A DNA stretch of 43,525 nucleotides from Mycobacterium asiaticum (lineage in GTDB: Bacteria > Actinomycetota > Actinomycetes > Mycobacteriales > Mycobacteriaceae). Of the stretch, positions 12,101 through 21,556 are shown piece after piece. The stretch lies in the NCBI RefSeq assembly GCF_001673365.1, contig NZ_LZLS01000068.1:1-43525 (forward strand). Reading direction: 5' to 3'. Within the stretch, counting starts at the first letter, position 1; each line of letters starts with the position of its first letter. Made by a program: the position numbers and the translations under genes. The notes beneath the pieces were generated by a model, which was not told where the DNA came from, made no database searches, and was given only the letters and a program-made list of their open reading frames with translations.

Positions 12101-15100
12101 GCCCAGCCCGTCGGCAAGTTCGACCGACACTGAGCTTGAATCCGGGGACGAACCGGCAGGCGCGATCCGTACCCGCACCGCGGTTGCGCCCGCGGCATGC
12201 AGCGACACGCCCTGCCAGGAGAAGGGCAGCAGCAGTTCCGCGCCCGGGTTGGCCAGCACGGCAGCGTGCAATGCGGCGTCCAACAGTGCCGGGTGTACGC
12301 CGAAGCCGCTAGCACCACCGGCCGCCTCCGGAAGCGTTACCTCGGCGAACAATTCGGCACCGCGCGACCACAGTGCGGTCAACCCGCGGAAGGCCGGTCC
12401 ATACCCGTAGCCCTGCTCGGCCAGTCGGTCATAGCCGCCGGCTACATCCACGGCCACGGCTCCCGCCGGCGGCCACACCGACAGGTCGGCGGCCGGTTCA
12501 CCGCTGCCCGCGCTCAACGTGCCCTCGGCGTGACAGACCCACACCGAGCCGCCGTCTGATCCGGCGTGCGAGTAAACAGACACACTGCGGTGCCCGGACT
12601 CCGCGCTGGCCGCACCCACAACCACTTGCACGGCAACGGATCCCGATTGCGGGATCATCAGCGGTGACCGCAGCGTCAGTTCCTCGACCACCGAGCAACC
12701 GACCTCGTCGCCGGCGCGGATTGCCAATTCCACAAAACCCGTACCGGGGAACACCACCATCCCGGAGACCGCGTGGTCGCTCAGCCAGCCCTGAACACTC
12801 GGCGAAAGCCGACCGGTCAGCACAACACCACCGGAGGCAGGCAGGTCCACCACTGCGCGCATTAGCGGATGCTCGCTGGTAGCCAGTCCCAAGCCGGACG
12901 CGTCGACACCCATGCCCTCCCCGGAGAGCCAAAAGCGCCGTCTGTCAAAGGCATAGGTGGGCAACTCGACAAAACCCGCACCGTCCAGCGCCGCGCGCCA
13001 GTCCACCGCCAGCCCGGCGACGAACGCGGTGGCGGCAGAAGCCAGGAACCGGTGCAGCCCGCCGTCTTCCCGGCCGAGGGTGGGGACCACGACGGCGTGG
13101 GCATCGGGGGCATCGGGGCCGGCGAGGCAATCGTCGGCCGTGTCCTCGATGCCGGCGATCAGCGCCGGATGCGGGCTGGATTCAACAAAGACGCGGTAGC
13201 CGTGCTCGCAGGCAGTGCGGACCGCTTGGTCCAGTTGCACCGTCTGTCGGATATTGCGGTACCAGTATTCGGCGTCCAAATCCGCTGTGTTCAACCGGTT
13301 TCCGGTAACCGTGGAAAAGAATGCGGTCGATGAGGAAGCCGGTTCGATTCCCGTCAGCGTCTCGATGAGTTCGCTGCGGATCGCCTCGACCTCTACCGAG
13401 TGGGATGCGTAGTCGACGTCGATCCGGCGAACGCGCAACTCCTGCTCGGTGCAGTGCTTGATCAGCTCCTCGAGCGCGGCGCCCTCGCCGGATACCACGA
13501 CCGCTGACCGGCCGTTGACGGCCGCGATGCCGATCCGATCTCCGAAGGGAGCCAACAACTCCCGCGCCTGGGCGACACCGCAGGCGATGGAGGCCATGCC
13601 GCCCGGACCGGCCAGCCCGGTCAACAGTTTGCTGCGCAGCGTGACCACCTTGGCGGCGTCGCGCAGCGACAAGGCTCCGGCAACATAAGCCGCGGCGATC
13701 TCGCCCTGAGAATGGCCGATGACGGCGTCCGGACGAACCCCGATCGACTTCCACAGCTGCGCCAGCGACACCATCACCGCAAACAGCACCGGCTGCACGA
13801 CGTCGACGCGATCCAGTCCTGGCGCACCCGGCGCGCCACGAAGCACGTCGATCAGCGACCAGTCGACGAACTCCGCGAACACCTCGGCGCACGCCTCGAT
13901 CTGTTGGGCGAATCCCGGTGCGGTGTCCAATAATTCGACGCCCATACCGATCCACTGCGAACCCTGGCCGGGAAAGACGAAGACGGTCTTACCGACGGGC
14001 TTGGCGACCCCGGTGATGAGCTCGCCGGGTAGGTCGGTGCCCAGCTCGCCCAGACCGGCCAGCAACCGATCCCGGTCGCCGCCGACGACGACGGCCCGAT
14101 GCTCGAAGGACGTCCGTCCCGCCAACGACCAACCGATGTCGGCAATATCCAAATCAGGCCGGGCGCCAATGAAATCAGCCAAGCGTTTCGCCTGCGCCGT
14201 CAGCGCGGCGGCGGACTTGGCCGAAACCACCCACGGCACCGCCGGCCGCGCCGGCGCAGCCTGGCGCGCTTCGGCCGGCACCGATTCGACGATCACATGC
14301 GCGTTGGTGCCGCTGATCCCGAACGACGACACCGCCGCGCGACGGACCGGCGCCGCCTGGGCCGTCCAAGGCCGTGCCTCCGACAGCAACTCCACCGCAC
14401 CCGCGGACCAATCCACGTGTGGCGAGGGCGCATCCACGTGCAACGTCGCGGGCAAGACCTCGTGCCGCAAGGCCTGAACCATCTTGATCACGCCCGCCAC
14501 TCCGGCCGCGGCCTGGGTGTGACCCATATTCGACTTGATCGAGCCCAGCCACAGCGGCTCTTTACCGGCCTGTGCTCTGCCTTGCCCATAAGTGGCCAAC
14601 AACGCCTGGGCCTCGATGGGGTCGCCCAACGTCGTGCCGGTGCCATGGCCCTCGACCACATCGACGTCGGTCGGCGCCAAACCCGCGTTGGCCAGCGCGG
14701 CGCGCACCACCCGCTGTTGGGAAGGACCGTTGGGCGCGGTCAGCCCGTTGGAGGCGCCATCCTGGTTGACCGCCGAGCCCCGAACCACCGCGAGCACCGG
14801 ATGTCCCAGCCGCTGCGCGTCCGAAAGCCGCTCCACGACCAGCATTGCGCCACCCTCGGACCAGCCGACTCCGTCGGCCGCCCCCGCGTAGGCCTTGCAC
14901 CGACCATCCGGGGCCAGCCCGCGATGCCGGCTGAATTCGACGAACACCGTGGGGGTGGCGTTGACCGTCGCACCGCCGGCCAGCGCCAGATCGCACTCCC
15001 CCGAGCGCAGCGACTGGACCGCCATATGCAGTGCCACCAGCGACGACGAGCAGGCGGTGTCCACCGAGACCGCCGGGCCTTCCAGGCCCAGCACGTAGGA

Positions 15101-15658
15101 CACCCGGCCGGATGCCACGCTGGACGTCATGCCGGTAAGTCGGTAGCCCTCGATCTCCTCGGCAAACATGCCGTAACCCTGGGCGATAATGCCGGCAAAC
15201 ACACCCGTGGCACTGCCGCGCAAGCCGCCCGGGTCGATTCCGGCGCGTTCCAGAGCCTCCCAGGACAACTCCAACAGCATCCGATGCTGGGGGTCCATTG
15301 CCAACGCTTCGCTCGGCGCGATCCCGAAGAACGCGGCATCGAAGTCCGCGACGCCGTCCACGAACCCGCCGGTGTTTGCATAGCTTTTGTGGGCCGCGTC
15401 GGGGTCGGGATCGAATAGCGCACCCACATCCCAGCCACGGTCGGCGGGAAATGCCCCAATCACGTCGCGCCCGTCGGCCACCATCTGCCAAAGGCTTTCC
15501 GGGGAGTCGACTCCGCCCGGGAAACGGCACGACATTCCGACGATGGCGATCGGCTCGCTCGAGCGCTCCAGCAGCGCGCGGTTGGTGCGTTTCAGGCGTT
15601 CGACCTGGACCAGCGCTTTCCGCAATGCTTCAGTCGCATGCTGGAGCTGATCACTCAT
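3152..15658 (-). CDS. pks12: Mycoketide synthase Pks12, two complete type I PKS modules
   Basis: This 4168-residue modular type I polyketide synthase has two full reducing modules, each KS-AT-DH-ER-KR-ACP. Approximate positions of key sites are: KS1 Cys 202 (TACSSS), AT1 649 (GHSQGE), DH1 962 ([10 protein letters not shown]), ER1 1514 ([10 protein letters not shown]), KR1 1704 (GGTGMAG), ACP1 Ser 2011 (GFDSL); then KS2 2242, AT2 2687 (GHSVGE), DH2 2988, ER2 3536, KR2 3727 and ACP2 4036. AT1 carries YASH, the methylmalonyl signature, and AT2 carries HAFH, the malonyl signature. This fits the known family role: M. tuberculosis Pks12 makes the alternately methylated mycoketide chain of mannosyl-phosphomycoketide by passing the chain repeatedly between modules. 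Both KRs have the LDD motif of B-type ketoreductases. The N-terminal 30 residues look coiled-coil and may be a docking segment. The start is ATG at 15658 with AAGGGG upstream. All catalytic motifs appear intact. Confidence 0.97.
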   Translation of the reverse strand: MSDQLQHATEALRKALVQVERLKRTNRALLERSSEPIAIVGMSCRFPGGVDSPESLWQMVADGRDVIGAFPADRGWDVGALFDPDPDAAHKSYANTGGFVDGVADFDAAFFGIAPSEALAMDPQHRMLLELSWEALERAGIDPGGLRGSATGVFAGIIAQGYGMFAEEIEGYRLTGMTSSVASGRVSYVLGLEGPAVSVDTACSSSLVALHMAVQSLRSGECDLALAGGATVNATPTVFVEFSRHRGLAPDGRCKAYAGAADGVGWSEGGAMLVVERLSDAQRLGHPVLAVVRGSAVNQDGASNGLTAPNGPSQQRVVRAALANAGLAPTDVDVVEGHGTGTTLGDPIEAQALLATYGQGRAQAGKEPLWLGSIKSNMGHTQAAAGVAGVIKMVQALRHEVLPATLHVDAPSPHVDWSAGAVELLSEARPWTAQAAPVRRAAVSSFGISGTNAHVIVESVPAEARQAAPARPAVPWVVSAKSAAALTAQAKRLADFIGARPDLDIADIGWSLAGRTSFEHRAVVVGGDRDRLLAGLGELGTDLPGELITGVAKPVGKTVFVFPGQGSQWIGMGVELLDTAPGFAQQIEACAEVFAEFVDWSLIDVLRGAPGAPGLDRVDVVQPVLFAVMVSLAQLWKSIGVRPDAVIGHSQGEIAAAYVAGALSLRDAAKVVTLRSKLLTGLAGPGGMASIACGVAQARELLAPFGDRIGIAAVNGRSAVVVSGEGAALEELIKHCTEQELRVRRIDVDYASHSVEVEAIRSELIETLTGIEPASSSTAFFSTVTGNRLNTADLDAEYWYRNIRQTVQLDQAVRTACEHGYRVFVESSPHPALIAGIEDTADDCLAGPDAPDAHAVVVPTLGREDGGLHRFLASAATAFVAGLAVDWRAALDGAGFVELPTYAFDRRRFWLSGEGMGVDASGLGLATSEHPLMRAVVDLPASGGVVLTGRLSPSVQGWLSDHAVSGMVVFPGTGFVELAIRAGDEVGCSVVEELTLRSPLMIPQSGSVAVQVVVGAASAESGHRSVSVYSHAGSDGGSVWVCHAEGTLSAGSGEPAADLSVWPPAGAVAVDVAGGYDRLAEQGYGYGPAFRGLTALWSRGAELFAEVTLPEAAGGASGFGVHPALLDAALHAAVLANPGAELLLPFSWQGVSLHAAGATAVRVRIAPAGSSPDSSSVSVELADGLGLPVLSVAAMVARPVNEQRLRAAVSGAGPDRLFELAWVPATAARAEASGLGQPAFEIFETVVTDDDPVTGSYERTHQALAAVQAWLTEHEAGVLVVATRGAMAVPGEDVTDLAGAAVWGLVRSAQTEHPGRLLLVDSDVPVDNTAAAAALAVGEPQVVLRGGQAYVGRVRGSRAVDGILEPPAQGPWRLGLSSAGTFENLRLEPVPNGDAPLQPGHVRVALRAIAANFRDIMITLGMFTHEALLGGEGAGVVTEVGPGVTEFAVGDSVYGFFPDTSGTVVPGDIRLLLPMPSHWSYPEAAAISAVFTTAWFAFIDLAAAKPGQRVLIHAAAGGVGMAATQLARHLGLEVFGTASKGKWDTLRAMGFDDDHISDSRSLDFEEKFATVTARSGTVGMDIVLDSLAGEFVDASLRLVKPGGVFLEMGKTDIRDPGVIAQEYPGVRYRAFDLFEPGRPRMHQYMLDLAELFDAGVLRPLPVTTFDIRRAPAALRYLSQARHIGKVVMTLPDAWAQGTVLITGGTGMAGSTLARHVVTRHGVRNLLLLSRRGPDAPEAAELVAELEAAGAQVQAVACDASDRPALAKVIADIGVQRPLSAVIHAAGVLDDAVVTSLTPDRVDAVLRAKVDAAWNLHELTSDLDVSVFVMFSSMAGLVGSSGQANYAAANGFLDGLAAHRRAHGLPAMSLAWGLWEQASAMTGGLDDADRARLGREGVLALSSAEALELFDTALIVDEPFLAPARIDLSALRAHAVAVPPMFRDLVNAPTRRQVDDSLAAAKSKSVLAQRLHGLPEAEQQAILLNLVRSHIATVLGNVAPEAIDADKAFQELGFDSLTAVEMRNRLKSATGLSLSPTLIFDYPTPNGLASYMRTELAGLPQEIKHAPAARATGDDQIAIVGMSCRYPGGVNSPEDLWDMLIQGRDVLSDFPTDRGWDLAGLYNRDPDVAGTCYTRTGGFVDGVADFDPAFFGIAPSEALAMDPQQRMYLELSWEALERAGIEPSTLRGSATGVFAGVMTQGYGFSATDAVEGFRLTGQSCSVTSGRVAYVLGLEGPAVSVDTACSSSLVALHMAVQSLRSGECDLALAGGVTVNATPDIFVEFSRMRGLSADGRCKAFAGAADGTGFSEGGGMLVVERLSDAQRLGHPVLAVVRGSAINQDGASNGLTAPNGPSQQRVVRSALANADLSPGEVDAVEGHGTGTTLGDPIEAQALLATYGQGRTEPLWLGSIKSNMGHTQAAAGVAGVIKVVQAMRHELLPATLHVDQPSPHVDWSTGSVALLSEAKPWPAQGRARRAGVSSFGISGTNAHVIIESVPPVSPAPRAESVGPKPAVLPWVVSAKSAPALRAQATRLAEYVGARAELDVADIGWSLAGRTAFEHRAVVIGADRAELLSGLTELAGDMGSVIRGVAQPGGKTVFVFPGQGAQLLGMGMGLHATYPVFAEAFNTVVGELDRHLLRPLREVMWGHDETLLNSTEFAQPALFAVEVALFRLLESWGVRPDFVMGHSVGELSAAHVAGVLSLENAAVLVAARGRFMQRLAPGGAMVAVQATEEELGPLLDPEVDIAAVNGPASVVISGAEDAVLAVAERLRAEGRRTHQLAVSHAFHSALMDPMIDEFGGVAAGLPIGQPTIPVISNLTGELAADDFGSAAYWKRHVREAVRFADSIRFVQSAGATRFFEVGPSGGLAAAIEESLPEFEVTTASALRKDRPEATTLTNAVAQAFVAGAAVDWQAMVGQANFVELPTYAFERRRFWLSNEAAAVDAAGLGLAASEHALLGAVVDLPSSGGVVLTGRLSAATHGWLKDHAVGGVVIFPGAGFVELAIRAGDEVGCSVVDELTLAAPLVLPESGSVAVQVVVDAADESGSRAVSVFSRGESGWLLHAEGSVSAGTQPGTDLSVWPPVGASQVDVAGTYERLAERGYGYGPAFQGLTAMWRRGDELFAEVALPAVPGLSPNGFGVHPVVLDAALHALIVGGDGTELDRAEGVLVPFAWQGVSLHAAGASAVRARIVPTGPSSVSVELSDALGLPVLSVASMVARPVTEQQLKAALAGSGADRLFEVIWSPAPVASNASTPPYQIFESEPVAGDTLAGVYPVTHRALGAVQAWLNDHDAGVLVVATRGAVAAAGEDVTDLAGAAVWGLVRSAQTEHPGRIVLVDSDVPVTDEDVAAVLAVGEPQVLLRNGTTHIARVHGSRAVRNLLVPPTDGPWRLAVSTAGTFENLRMEPIADADLPLAPRQVRIATTAMAANFRDVMIALGLYPDEDAAMGVEASGIVIETASDAGCFAVGDRVTGLFPEGTGAVAVTDERLLIKIPTGWSDIEAATAPVVFATAYYALRVLADVQPGQRLLVHAAAGGVGMAAVQLARHWGVEVFATASKAKWATLRAMGFDDEHIGDSRSLEFEDKFRAVAARDGVAGMDVVLDSLAGEFVDASLRLVAPGGVFLEMGKTDIRDADTVAHDHSGVRYRAFDLFEAGPDHIQRMLTELAGLFDAGRLQPLPATTFDVRRAPAALRYLGQARHVGKVVMTMKGGLDAVSGGTVLITGGTGMAGSALARHLVTRHQARQLLLLSRRGPDAPGARELIAELTEAGAQVRVVACDAADRAALAKVIGDIPVQHPLSAVIHAAGTLDDAVVTSLTPDRVDAAMRAKVDAAWNLHELTRELNVSAFVLFSSIAGLAGASGQANYAAGNSFLDGLAAHRRAHGLPATSLGWGLWDQASDMTEGLASADLARFARDGIVAMSSQEALELLDTALIVDEPFMLPAHIDLVALRAKFDAGTLPPMFVDLINAPARRQVDDSLAAAKSKSALLQRLDGLSEDEQRTMLLDLVRSHIATVLGNTTPEAIHPDRAFQELGFDSLTAVEMRNRLKAATGLPLSPTLIFDYPNSAALAGYFHQELVGGERKEEQQAAPGEEELRRVVASIPVKRLRQAGVLDLLLALANEDLGAPKSNGQASDASLHAESTKKDIADMDLDDLLSAAFMDDDE
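3200..15560 (-). repeat. Intragenic direct repeat: the two pks12 modules
   Basis: The two modules of pks12 form a direct repeat of roughly 6.1 kb each, with module 2 at about 3.4-9.45 kb and module 1 at about 9.5-15.55 kb. Similarity is very high in the KS, ER, KR and ACP segments: the KS regions around 8.9 kb and 15.05 kb encode long identical stretches. It is lower in the AT domains, which differ in substrate motif. Such repeats can recombine or be homogenised by gene conversion, and they are a common cause of misassembly. Boundaries are approximate. Confidence 0.85.
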
Positions 15659-15878
15659 TAACTAACCCCTTGCCTAATTTGGTCGTCTCTGACCCGCCGT
15701 GTGCGGCTCTCGCCGAGTCATGCAAGGTGCTGCACGAAGCTACGGCTTCGGGCGGCGCTGCGACCCAAGAATCTTGCTGGTGAGTATCGCCAACTCCGGC
15801 AGGATTTCAAAAACGTCCGATACTCCCAGCTATGGCGCGACTGTACCGTTCCGCGAGGTATCGCGTCGCGAAGCCGGC
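15659..15878. other. Intergenic region upstream of pks12 with a small hairpin
   Basis: These 220 bases separate the pks12 start from the stop of the upstream zinc-binding protein gene, both on the minus strand. They should hold the pks12 promoter or leader, but I found no convincing promoter box. One perfect short hairpin is visible: CGAAGC at 15735-15740 and GCTTCG at 15745-15750 around a four-base loop. It has no T-run, so a terminator role is not supported. Confidence 0.3.
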
Positions 15879-16229
15879 TCAAACGCCGACGCGCCGCCAA
15901 CCGTCGGCGGCCTGGGCCGCGCGCAGCAATTCATCGCACAAATCACGCAATTCGGCGGCGGCCGCGCCTTCCTCGAGCGCGGTTGCGACATCTTCTGCGG
16001 CGCATCGGACCTGGTAGACGCGATCAGAGAGATCGGCGGCCTCGTCGGCCGACAACACCACGGCATCGGCCGGCACGGCGGCCGCATCACCGCGGGAGAT
16101 CATGGCCCGCTGCTCGTAGGCCCGCTGCCGACACGACTGGCGGCAGTACTGCCGACGGCGACCCATCCCGACGTCGGTCACATCACGACCGCACCAGCGG
16201 CACGGCTGAGGCCGAAGGCGACGACTCAC
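15879..16229 (-). CDS. Small Cys4 zinc-binding protein (Rv2049c position)
   Basis: This is a 116-residue protein using the GTG at 16229. An open frame continues upstream to 16310, but a TAAAGT box (ACTTTA on the plus strand, 16238-16243) lies eight bases before this GTG and there is no Shine-Dalgarno, which suggests a nearly leaderless start. The N-terminus has a CRWCGRDV...QYCRQSCRQRAYEQRA pattern: two CxxC/CxxxC pairs about 13 residues apart, rich in Arg, typical of a small zinc ribbon that could bind nucleic acid. The rest is an Ala/Glu-rich helical segment. It sits between pks12 and rbpA, as does the small hypothetical gene Rv2049c in M. tuberculosis, whose annotated protein is, as I recall, shorter. 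Its function is unknown; regulation of a neighbour is possible but unproven. Confidence 0.75.
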   Translation of the reverse strand: MSRRLRPQPCRWCGRDVTDVGMGRRRQYCRQSCRQRAYEQRAMISRGDAAAVPADAVVLSADEAADLSDRVYQVRCAAEDVATALEEGAAAAELRDLCDELLRAAQAADGWRRVGV

Positions 16230-16415
16230 GACTGCAGACTTTAGTCCGATCCGCGCCGAGATCCCGGTATCATCTATGTTCGCGGATCGTCGCGTCGTCG
16301 CGTCGCGCATAAACCAAGAACACCGGGAACTTGAGCAAATGGTCTTAACGTTTGCTTAGAGAGATTTCAGATACGGGAGCACCACAAGCTCACCGGACCC
16401 AAAGGAGCAGCACCA

Positions 16416-16751
16416 ATGGCTGATCGTGTCCTGCGAGGCAGTCGCCTCGGCGCCGTGAGCTATGAGACCGACCGCAACCACGACCTCGCGCCGCGCCAAA
16501 TCGCCCGCTACCGCACCGAAAACGGCGAGGAATTCGAAGTCCCGTTCGCCGACGACGCCGAAATCCCCGGCACCTGGCTGTGCCGCAACGGCATGGAAGG
16601 CACCCTGATCGAGGGCGATCTGCCGGAGCCGAAGAAGGTAAAGCCGCCGCGTACCCACTGGGACATGCTGCTGGAGCGCCGCTCGGTCGAAGAACTCGAA
16701 GAGTTGCTCAAGGAGCGCCTCGACCTGATTCGGTCGCGTCGCCGCGGCTAG
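16416..16751 (+). CDS. rbpA: RNA polymerase-binding protein RbpA
   Basis: This 111-residue protein has the exact length and sequence character of actinobacterial RbpA, which binds RNA polymerase holoenzyme with the principal sigma factors (SigA, SigB) and stabilises promoter open complexes together with CarD. Visible parts are the N-terminal tail (MADRVLRGSRLGAVSYETDR), the core barrel with a single Cys (WLCRNGMEG, residues about 50-58), a basic linker (PEPKKVKPPRTHW) and the C-terminal sigma-interacting helices (LEERLDL-like, ending RSRRRG). The ATG at 16416 follows a clear Shine-Dalgarno, AAAGGAG at 16401-16407. The roughly 100 bases upstream are AT-richer than the surroundings and likely contain the promoter (for example TTGAGC near 16332), but I cannot place the -10 with confidence. 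It converges on ppm1 with only eight bases between the stop codons. Confidence 0.97.
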   Translation: MADRVLRGSRLGAVSYETDRNHDLAPRQIARYRTENGEEFEVPFADDAEIPGTWLCRNGMEGTLIEGDLPEPKKVKPPRTHWDMLLERRSVEELEELLKERLDLIRSRRRG

Positions 16752-16759
16752 GCGCGCGG

Positions 16760-17572
16760 CTAGGTGTGGGCGCGCGCGCCCGCGCTCTTGCCTTTGCGGC
16801 GCTCCAATCGGCCCCGCACGCCCCATCGGGTCACCTTGACCAGCGCCTCGCTGATGTTGGATCCACTCATCTTGGAGACACCGATCTCGCGCTCGGTGAA
16901 GGTGATCGGCACCTCGACCACGACGAACCCGGCGTTGACGCTGCGCCAGCTCATCTCGATCTGGAAGCAGTAACCCTTGGAGTCGACACTGTCCAGGTCG
17001 ATCGTCTCGAGCACTTCGCGGCGGTAGGCGCGATACCCGGCGGTGATGTCGTGCACGCCGATACCAAGCGCCAGCCGGGAATAGGTGTTGGCCGTCTTGG
17101 ACAGGGCGAGGCGCCGCCACGGCCAGTTCCGCACGGTCCCGCCGTGTACGTAGCGGGACCCGATCGCCAGGTCGGCTCCGGCGTCGACCGCTTCCAAGAG
17201 ACGGTAGAGCTGTTCGGGCGCGTGGCTTCCGTCGGCATCCATCTCGACCAGGACCAGGTAACCGCGGCCCAGTCCCCAGGCAAAACCTTCCAGATACGCC
17301 GCACCAAGGCCGTTCTTGGCGGTGCGATGCAACACGTGCGTGCGACCCACGTCTGCGGCGGCCAGCTCGTCGGCGAGCTGCCCGGTGCCGTCCGGGCTGT
17401 TGTCGTCGACAACGAGGATATGAACGTGTGGGCAGGCGTCTGTCACCCGACGATGGATCAACGGCAGGTTCTCCCGCTCGTTGTAGGTCGGGATGATCAC
17501 CAGAACCCGCTGGCTGGGGCTCTGCCCGGGTATGTCGCCCGGAACCTCGGGCACAGGCTGGCCGGTGGTCAT
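16760..17572 (-). CDS. ppm1: Polyprenol monophosphomannose synthase (Ppm1 catalytic unit, stand-alone)
   Basis: This is a 270-residue GT2 glycosyltransferase of the dolichol-phosphate mannose synthase family. It transfers mannose from GDP-mannose to polyprenol phosphate at the inner membrane face, making the mannose donor for LM/LAM and glycoprotein synthesis. Motifs are [13 protein letters not shown] (about residue 25), [10 protein letters not shown] (about 55), the metal-binding MDADGSH (about 110) and the conserved [10 protein letters not shown] and GxSKMSG segments near 215-245. There is no transmembrane segment, as expected when the membrane partner is a separate protein. The ATG at 17572 overlaps the lnt stop by four bases (ATGA), giving tight coupling. 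In M. tuberculosis the two are fused as Rv2051c; here they are two genes, as in M. smegmatis. The C-terminus is a basic GRLERRKGK tail. Confidence 0.96.
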   Translation of the reverse strand: MTTGQPVPEVPGDIPGQSPSQRVLVIIPTYNERENLPLIHRRVTDACPHVHILVVDDNSPDGTGQLADELAAADVGRTHVLHRTAKNGLGAAYLEGFAWGLGRGYLVLVEMDADGSHAPEQLYRLLEAVDAGADLAIGSRYVHGGTVRNWPWRRLALSKTANTYSRLALGIGVHDITAGYRAYRREVLETIDLDSVDSKGYCFQIEMSWRSVNAGFVVVEVPITFTEREIGVSKMSGSNISEALVKVTRWGVRGRLERRKGKSAGARAHT

Positions 17573-19386
17573 GTAGCTCCTTCACTTGGCCCGCTCTGGG
17601 CCCCACTTTCAGCGTTTTTCGGGTTCGGGATCGCGCTTTCAGCTTCCGGGGCGTCCGATTCAGCTGACACCGACCGCCGAGGCCACATTGCACGACGGGA
17701 ACGCAGAAACCAGCGCGAGAAACCATCATTGTGCCGTATCGCGGCCAAAATCAACGCTCCAGCCGCTCCGACCAGCACCCACTGCAGGATCTGAGCCCAG
17801 CGCGTTGCTGGTGTCAGCGTGGTTTTCAGGCGCACCTGGGTGTCGATGTAGTCCGGCTCGAAGAACTCGGTGCGCTTGAGTTCGCGGCCGTCCGGGGCGA
17901 TGACGGCGCTGACCCCGGTGGTCCCGGCGACCAGGACGTAGCGGTCGTGCTCGACGGCCCGCACCTTGGCGAAGGCCAGCTGCTGCTCACTCATGGTCTT
18001 GGTGAAGGTGGCGTTGTTGCTGGGCACGGTCAGCAACTGGGCGCCGTTTCGGACCGAGTTCCGCGGTGCGCGGTCGAAGACCACTTCCCAACACGTGGCG
18101 ACCCCGACCGTTACCCCCGCGATGCGCACGGTTCCGGTTCCGGCGACGGGCACGAAATGGCCGGCGCGGTCGGCGTACCCGGACAGGTGCCGAAAAAGCC
18201 ACGGCATCGGCAAATATTCGCCGAACGGCTGGACGATCGCCTTGTCGTGCCGCTCGCCGGGCCCGCTGCCGGGGTTCCAGACGACCATCGTGTTGGTGTA
18301 TTCCGGCGTGGCTTTCATGCGGCCAGGAACCGGCAGCAACGTTCCGACCAGGATCGGCGCCCCGATCGCGTCGGCCGCCTTGGAGATCTCCTGGTAGGCG
18401 TCGGCGTTGAGGAACGGGTCGATGTCCGACGAGTTCTCGGGCCAGATGACGAACCGGGGTTGCGGGGCCGTCCCGGCGCGCACTTCCTCGGCCAACCGCA
18501 GTGTCTGGCTGACGTGGTTATCCAATACCGCGCGGCGCTGTGCGTTGAAGTCGAAACCCAGCCGTGGCACATTGCCCTGCACGATGGCGACGTTGATGGC
18601 GGGTTCGCCGCCCGACCCGGCACCTGAGTGCCGCACCTGCGGCCAGACCAAGATGGCGGCCAATAACACCAGGCAGATGCTGAGGCCCGGCAACATCACC
18701 GCCGGGGGCCGGGCGTTGCGGGTCGGGGCCTTGACCCAACGCGCGATCTCCAGGGCGATCGCGGTCAGGCTGGCGCCGATCAGCACGACCGACGAGGACA
18801 GCAACGGAACACCGCCGAGCTGCGCCAACGGTAGTAGCGGGCCCTCTGCCTGACCGAACGCGAGCGATCCCCAGGGGAATCCGTCGAAGGGAAAAATCGA
18901 TTTAAAGTACTCCTGGGCCCCCCAGAGCACAGCGAACCATATCGGCCAGCCCGGCAGTTGCCGCACCACCACCGCGCACAGGCCGAAAACGCCCGGGAAG
19001 CACGCCGACGCCGTAGCCAGCACCAGCCAGGGCATGTCGCCGACATATGTGCCGATCCACGGCAGCAGCGGCACGTAGAACGTCACACCGAAAAGGAATC
19101 CGTAGCCCAACCCGCCAGCGGCGGTGGTGGCCGGATGGATCAGCACCCAGGTCAACATCGCGATCGCGACGAACGCCGCCCACCACCAGTTCAGCGACGG
19201 GAAGCTGGCGAACATCAGCCCGCCTGCCACCAGCGAGACCGCCATTCTGGTCACCCGCGGCCGTAGCGCTGCCCAGAGCGTCGGCAGCCGCCGCGGCCGG
19301 GCTTCCGGCAAATCCGGGGGGTCTTCTGCCAGCAAATCCTCCGAGCTTTGCTCAGCGGCTGTCTCGTCAGCCATGGATGACCGCAC
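17569..19386 (-). CDS. lnt: Apolipoprotein N-acyltransferase
   Basis: This 605-residue integral membrane enzyme adds the third acyl chain to the N-terminal Cys of lipoproteins. About six hydrophobic segments fill residues 40-245, followed by a periplasmic nitrilase-fold domain and a last membrane segment near 535-560. The nitrilase catalytic triad is visible: Glu in VIWPENSSD (about 313), Lys in [14 protein letters not shown] (about 380) and Cys in ATCWEVVFD (about 430). The start given is GTG at 19386, which overlaps the preceding gene by 20 bases; the ATG at 19374 (MADETAAEQ) is a credible alternative that reduces the overlap to eight bases. The last bases overlap ppm1. In M. tuberculosis the homologous domain tethers Ppm1 to the membrane, so the split pair probably still forms a complex (inference). 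Confidence 0.94.
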   Translation of the reverse strand: MRSSMADETAAEQSSEDLLAEDPPDLPEARPRRLPTLWAALRPRVTRMAVSLVAGGLMFASFPSLNWWWAAFVAIAMLTWVLIHPATTAAGGLGYGFLFGVTFYVPLLPWIGTYVGDMPWLVLATASACFPGVFGLCAVVVRQLPGWPIWFAVLWGAQEYFKSIFPFDGFPWGSLAFGQAEGPLLPLAQLGGVPLLSSSVVLIGASLTAIALEIARWVKAPTRNARPPAVMLPGLSICLVLLAAILVWPQVRHSGAGSGGEPAINVAIVQGNVPRLGFDFNAQRRAVLDNHVSQTLRLAEEVRAGTAPQPRFVIWPENSSDIDPFLNADAYQEISKAADAIGAPILVGTLLPVPGRMKATPEYTNTMVVWNPGSGPGERHDKAIVQPFGEYLPMPWLFRHLSGYADRAGHFVPVAGTGTVRIAGVTVGVATCWEVVFDRAPRNSVRNGAQLLTVPSNNATFTKTMSEQQLAFAKVRAVEHDRYVLVAGTTGVSAVIAPDGRELKRTEFFEPDYIDTQVRLKTTLTPATRWAQILQWVLVGAAGALILAAIRHNDGFSRWFLRSRRAMWPRRSVSAESDAPEAESAIPNPKNAESGAQSGPSEGAT

Positions 19387-20971
19387 CCCGATGAACGGTT
19401 TGGCGGCAGCGCGGCAACGGATCGTTCTCCCCCAGTCGGGGCAGCGCCGCTACCCGGGCCCGCGGATCAGTCGACCAACGCTGGACGGCGTCGCGGGGCG
19501 CGCTGACATCGAGCACGCCGGCATCCCACACCGCATACGATGCGGGCGCGCCCGGGACCAAAGTGCCGGCGATACCGTCGCGGACGCCGCTGGCCCGCCA
19601 CCCGCCGCGGGTTGCGGCAGCGAACGCCGCGCGCGCCGAAACCCCGCTGCCCGGAGTGCGGTGGTTGATCGCCGCGCGCACGCTCGTCCACGGTTCGAAG
19701 TCGGTGACAGGCGCGTCGGAACCGAAGGCGAGGGGCACGCCTTGGGATGCTAACAGCGCCAACGGGTTGAGCCGGCAGGCTCGCTCCGGACCGAGCCGCT
19801 GGGCGTACATGCCGTCGTCGCCGCCCCACAGCGCATCGAAATTGGGCTGCACGCTGGCGATAACGCCCCACGAGCCCAGCTTGGCGGCCTGCTCGGGGCT
19901 GACCATCTCCAGATGCTCCAAACGGTGGCCGCAGCGAGCGACCGCGGCGATGCCAAGGTCGTCGACGACTCGCTCGAGGGCATCGACCACAGTCGAGACC
20001 GCGGCATCGCCGATGACGTGAAACCCGGCCGCCACTTCGGCCTGGCTGCAGGCCCGCAGGTGCGCTTCGACGGCGCCGGGGTCGACGTGGCGGGCGCCGG
20101 TGCAGCCGGGCGCGTCTGCGTACGGTTCGTGCAGCCACGCGGTGCGCGAGCCCAGTGACCCGTCGACGAACAGGTCACCGGCCAAGCCGCGGGCGCCGGT
20201 CTCGGCTATCAGCGTGCGGGCACGCGCCGGCGTGGTCACCGCCTCACCCCAGTAGCCGATCACCTCGACACCCTGGTCCAGGCCAGCCAGGTGCAGCCAG
20301 TCGTCCAGACCGCCGATCTCCGGGCCGGCGCATTCGTGCACGGCAACGATTCCGGCCGCGGCCAGCGCCTGCAGCGCGGCCACGCGAGCCTCAGTGAGTT
20401 GCGCTTCGGTCAGCAGGCTACGAGCCACTGCCCGGGCCCGGTGATGGGCATCCTCAGCTAGCGGCCGCTGTGCGTCGAACCCGGCGGCACCGGCGAGGTC
20501 GGGCACGAGCCGTCGTAAACCGGAGGACGCCAGGGCAGAGTGCACGTCGACCCGAGCCAGGTAAGCCGGACGATCGCCGAGCACCGCGTCCAGATCGGCA
20601 GTGCTGGGCGCGGTGTTCTCCGGCCACGCCGACTCGTCCCAACCGTGACCCCACACCGGCCGTCCCGGATGCGCGGCCGCGTAATCGGCGACCAGCCGCA
20701 CACATTGGGCCCGCGAGGTGGCTGGACGCAAATCCAGGCCACTGATCGCCAATCCGGTTGCGCTCAGGTGGATGTGGCTGTCGACAAATCCCGGCGCTAC
20801 GAATGCGCCGTCGAGATCCTGCATCACGGCGTCCGGAAATTGGTTGCGGCCCACGTCATCGCTGCCCAGCCATGCCACGACGTTCCCGCGGATCGCCATC
20901 GCGGTGGCGTCAGGGTGGCTGGGGCTGTGTATTCGCCCGTTGACCAGCAGCGTGGTGTGGGTCTGCGTCAC
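19367..20971 (-). CDS. Amidohydrolase family protein (YtcJ/amidohydrolase 3 type, Rv2052c position)
   Basis: This 534-residue metal-dependent hydrolase has the amidohydrolase superfamily layout: an N-terminal beta sandwich, a TIM barrel, and metal and catalytic motifs DSHIHL (about residue 65), HVIGDAAV (about 320), HRLEHLEM (about 350) and FGSDAPV (about 425). YtcJ-like members act on amides, carbamates or related substrates; the substrate here cannot be read from the sequence. The start is GTG at 20971, nine bases after the fxsA stop, with no clear Shine-Dalgarno, so translation may depend on fxsA. It lies in the compact fxsA-amidohydrolase-lnt-ppm1 run on the minus strand. A link to envelope lipid metabolism is only positional. 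Confidence 0.88.
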   Translation of the reverse strand: MTQTHTTLLVNGRIHSPSHPDATAMAIRGNVVAWLGSDDVGRNQFPDAVMQDLDGAFVAPGFVDSHIHLSATGLAISGLDLRPATSRAQCVRLVADYAAAHPGRPVWGHGWDESAWPENTAPSTADLDAVLGDRPAYLARVDVHSALASSGLRRLVPDLAGAAGFDAQRPLAEDAHHRARAVARSLLTEAQLTEARVAALQALAAAGIVAVHECAGPEIGGLDDWLHLAGLDQGVEVIGYWGEAVTTPARARTLIAETGARGLAGDLFVDGSLGSRTAWLHEPYADAPGCTGARHVDPGAVEAHLRACSQAEVAAGFHVIGDAAVSTVVDALERVVDDLGIAAVARCGHRLEHLEMVSPEQAAKLGSWGVIASVQPNFDALWGGDDGMYAQRLGPERACRLNPLALLASQGVPLAFGSDAPVTDFEPWTSVRAAINHRTPGSGVSARAAFAAATRGGWRASGVRDGIAGTLVPGAPASYAVWDAGVLDVSAPRDAVQRWSTDPRARVAALPRLGENDPLPRCRQTVHRGAVIHG

Positions 20972-20980
20972 AGGGAGAAA

Positions 20981-21484
20981 CTAGATGGTGCCCGACGCCT
21001 TGCGGATGGGCGCCTCATAGGCGACCGGGGTGCCGTGCAGCACCGCCGGTTCGCCGTCGATGACGTCGATCACCTCGCCGTCGATGTAGTCCCGGCCGTC
21101 GATGTAGTCCCGGTCGTCGATGTGGTCCCTCGCGCCGCGCAGCGCGATGGCGGTGAGGCCGGGGCGCGCGACGGCCCGGATCGGTGGCACCAGCAGCAAC
21201 AGGCCCAGCGCGGTGGTGACCAGACCGGGTATGACGACCATCCCGGTCGCCAGTGCGGTCAACGCACCGTCGCTCAATGCGGCGCGCGGTTCTTGCGCGC
21301 CGGACCGCAGCTGGGCGAATTGGCGGCTGAGCTGCAGCCCGCCCATGGGAGCTCCGAGGCCTACACCCAGCACGAACGTGCCCAGGAGCAACAATGCCGT
21401 CCAACCGACGCCGATCGCCGCCGCCAGCCCGACAGTCACCATGAGCTCGACGACGGCATAGATGAGAAAGAGCCGTCCAACCAT
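20981..21484 (-). CDS. fxsA: FxsA family membrane protein
   Basis: This 167-residue protein of the FxsA/UPF0716 family has four likely membrane segments: near residues 5-22 (LFLIYAVVELMVTVGLAA), 28-45, 75-98 and a weaker one adjoining it (VPPIRAVARPG). E. coli FxsA affects F-plasmid exclusion of phage T7, but the cellular function in actinobacteria is unknown. The soluble tail carries an acidic six-residue repeat (RDYIDG/RDHIDD) followed by EVIDVIDG, encoded by an 18-bp tandem repeat. The start is ATG at 21484. It is the first gene of the minus-strand operon leading to ppm1 and is divergent from the dienelactone hydrolase gene with about 70 bases between the starts. Confidence 0.92.
   Translation of the reverse strand: MVGRLFLIYAVVELMVTVGLAAAIGVGWTALLLLGTFVLGVGLGAPMGGLQLSRQFAQLRSGAQEPRAALSDGALTALATGMVVIPGLVTTALGLLLLVPPIRAVARPGLTAIALRGARDHIDDRDYIDGRDYIDGEVIDVIDGEPAVLHGTPVAYEAPIRKASGTI
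21081..21134. repeat. 18-bp tandem repeat, three units, inside fxsA
   Basis: Three consecutive 18-bp units begin at 21081, 21099 and 21117. The first two differ by one base (TCGATGTAGTCCCGG followed by CCG or TCG) and the third is diverged. They encode repeats of Arg-Asp-Tyr/His-Ile-Asp-Gly/Asp in the FxsA tail. Units keep the reading frame, so copy number could vary between strains without breaking the gene. Confidence 0.9.
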
Positions 21485-21556
21485 GACAGGCCAACGATTG
21501 CGGTGCGTGCCGGAGTTCCACGCGCAGTCGCGGCGCGGCTGCAGTTAGATGACACT

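Noticed and set aside
14099..15418. 439-residue plus-strand frame inside pks12
   Set aside because: Antisense to the KS domain of pks12, with His/Arg/Gly-rich composition typical of high-GC shadow frames.
15735..15750. CGAAGC-TACG-GCTTCG hairpin as a terminator or riboswitch
   Set aside because: The stem is only six pairs with no T-run and no conserved aptamer features.
16768..16781. GC-only palindrome near the ppm1 stop as a terminator
   Set aside because: It lies inside the ppm1 coding tail, has no loop or T-run and arises from alternating GC codons.
16356..17729. 457-residue minus-strand frame across rbpA and ppm1
   Set aside because: Arg/Gly-rich shadow frame antisense to rbpA and out of frame with ppm1 and lnt, both of which are clear.
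20540..21556. Long N-terminal extension of the dienelactone hydrolase frame
   Set aside because: The extension runs antisense to fxsA and the amidohydrolase, is rich in His/Arg/Gln as expected of a shadow frame, and the enzyme fold starts at ATG 21557.
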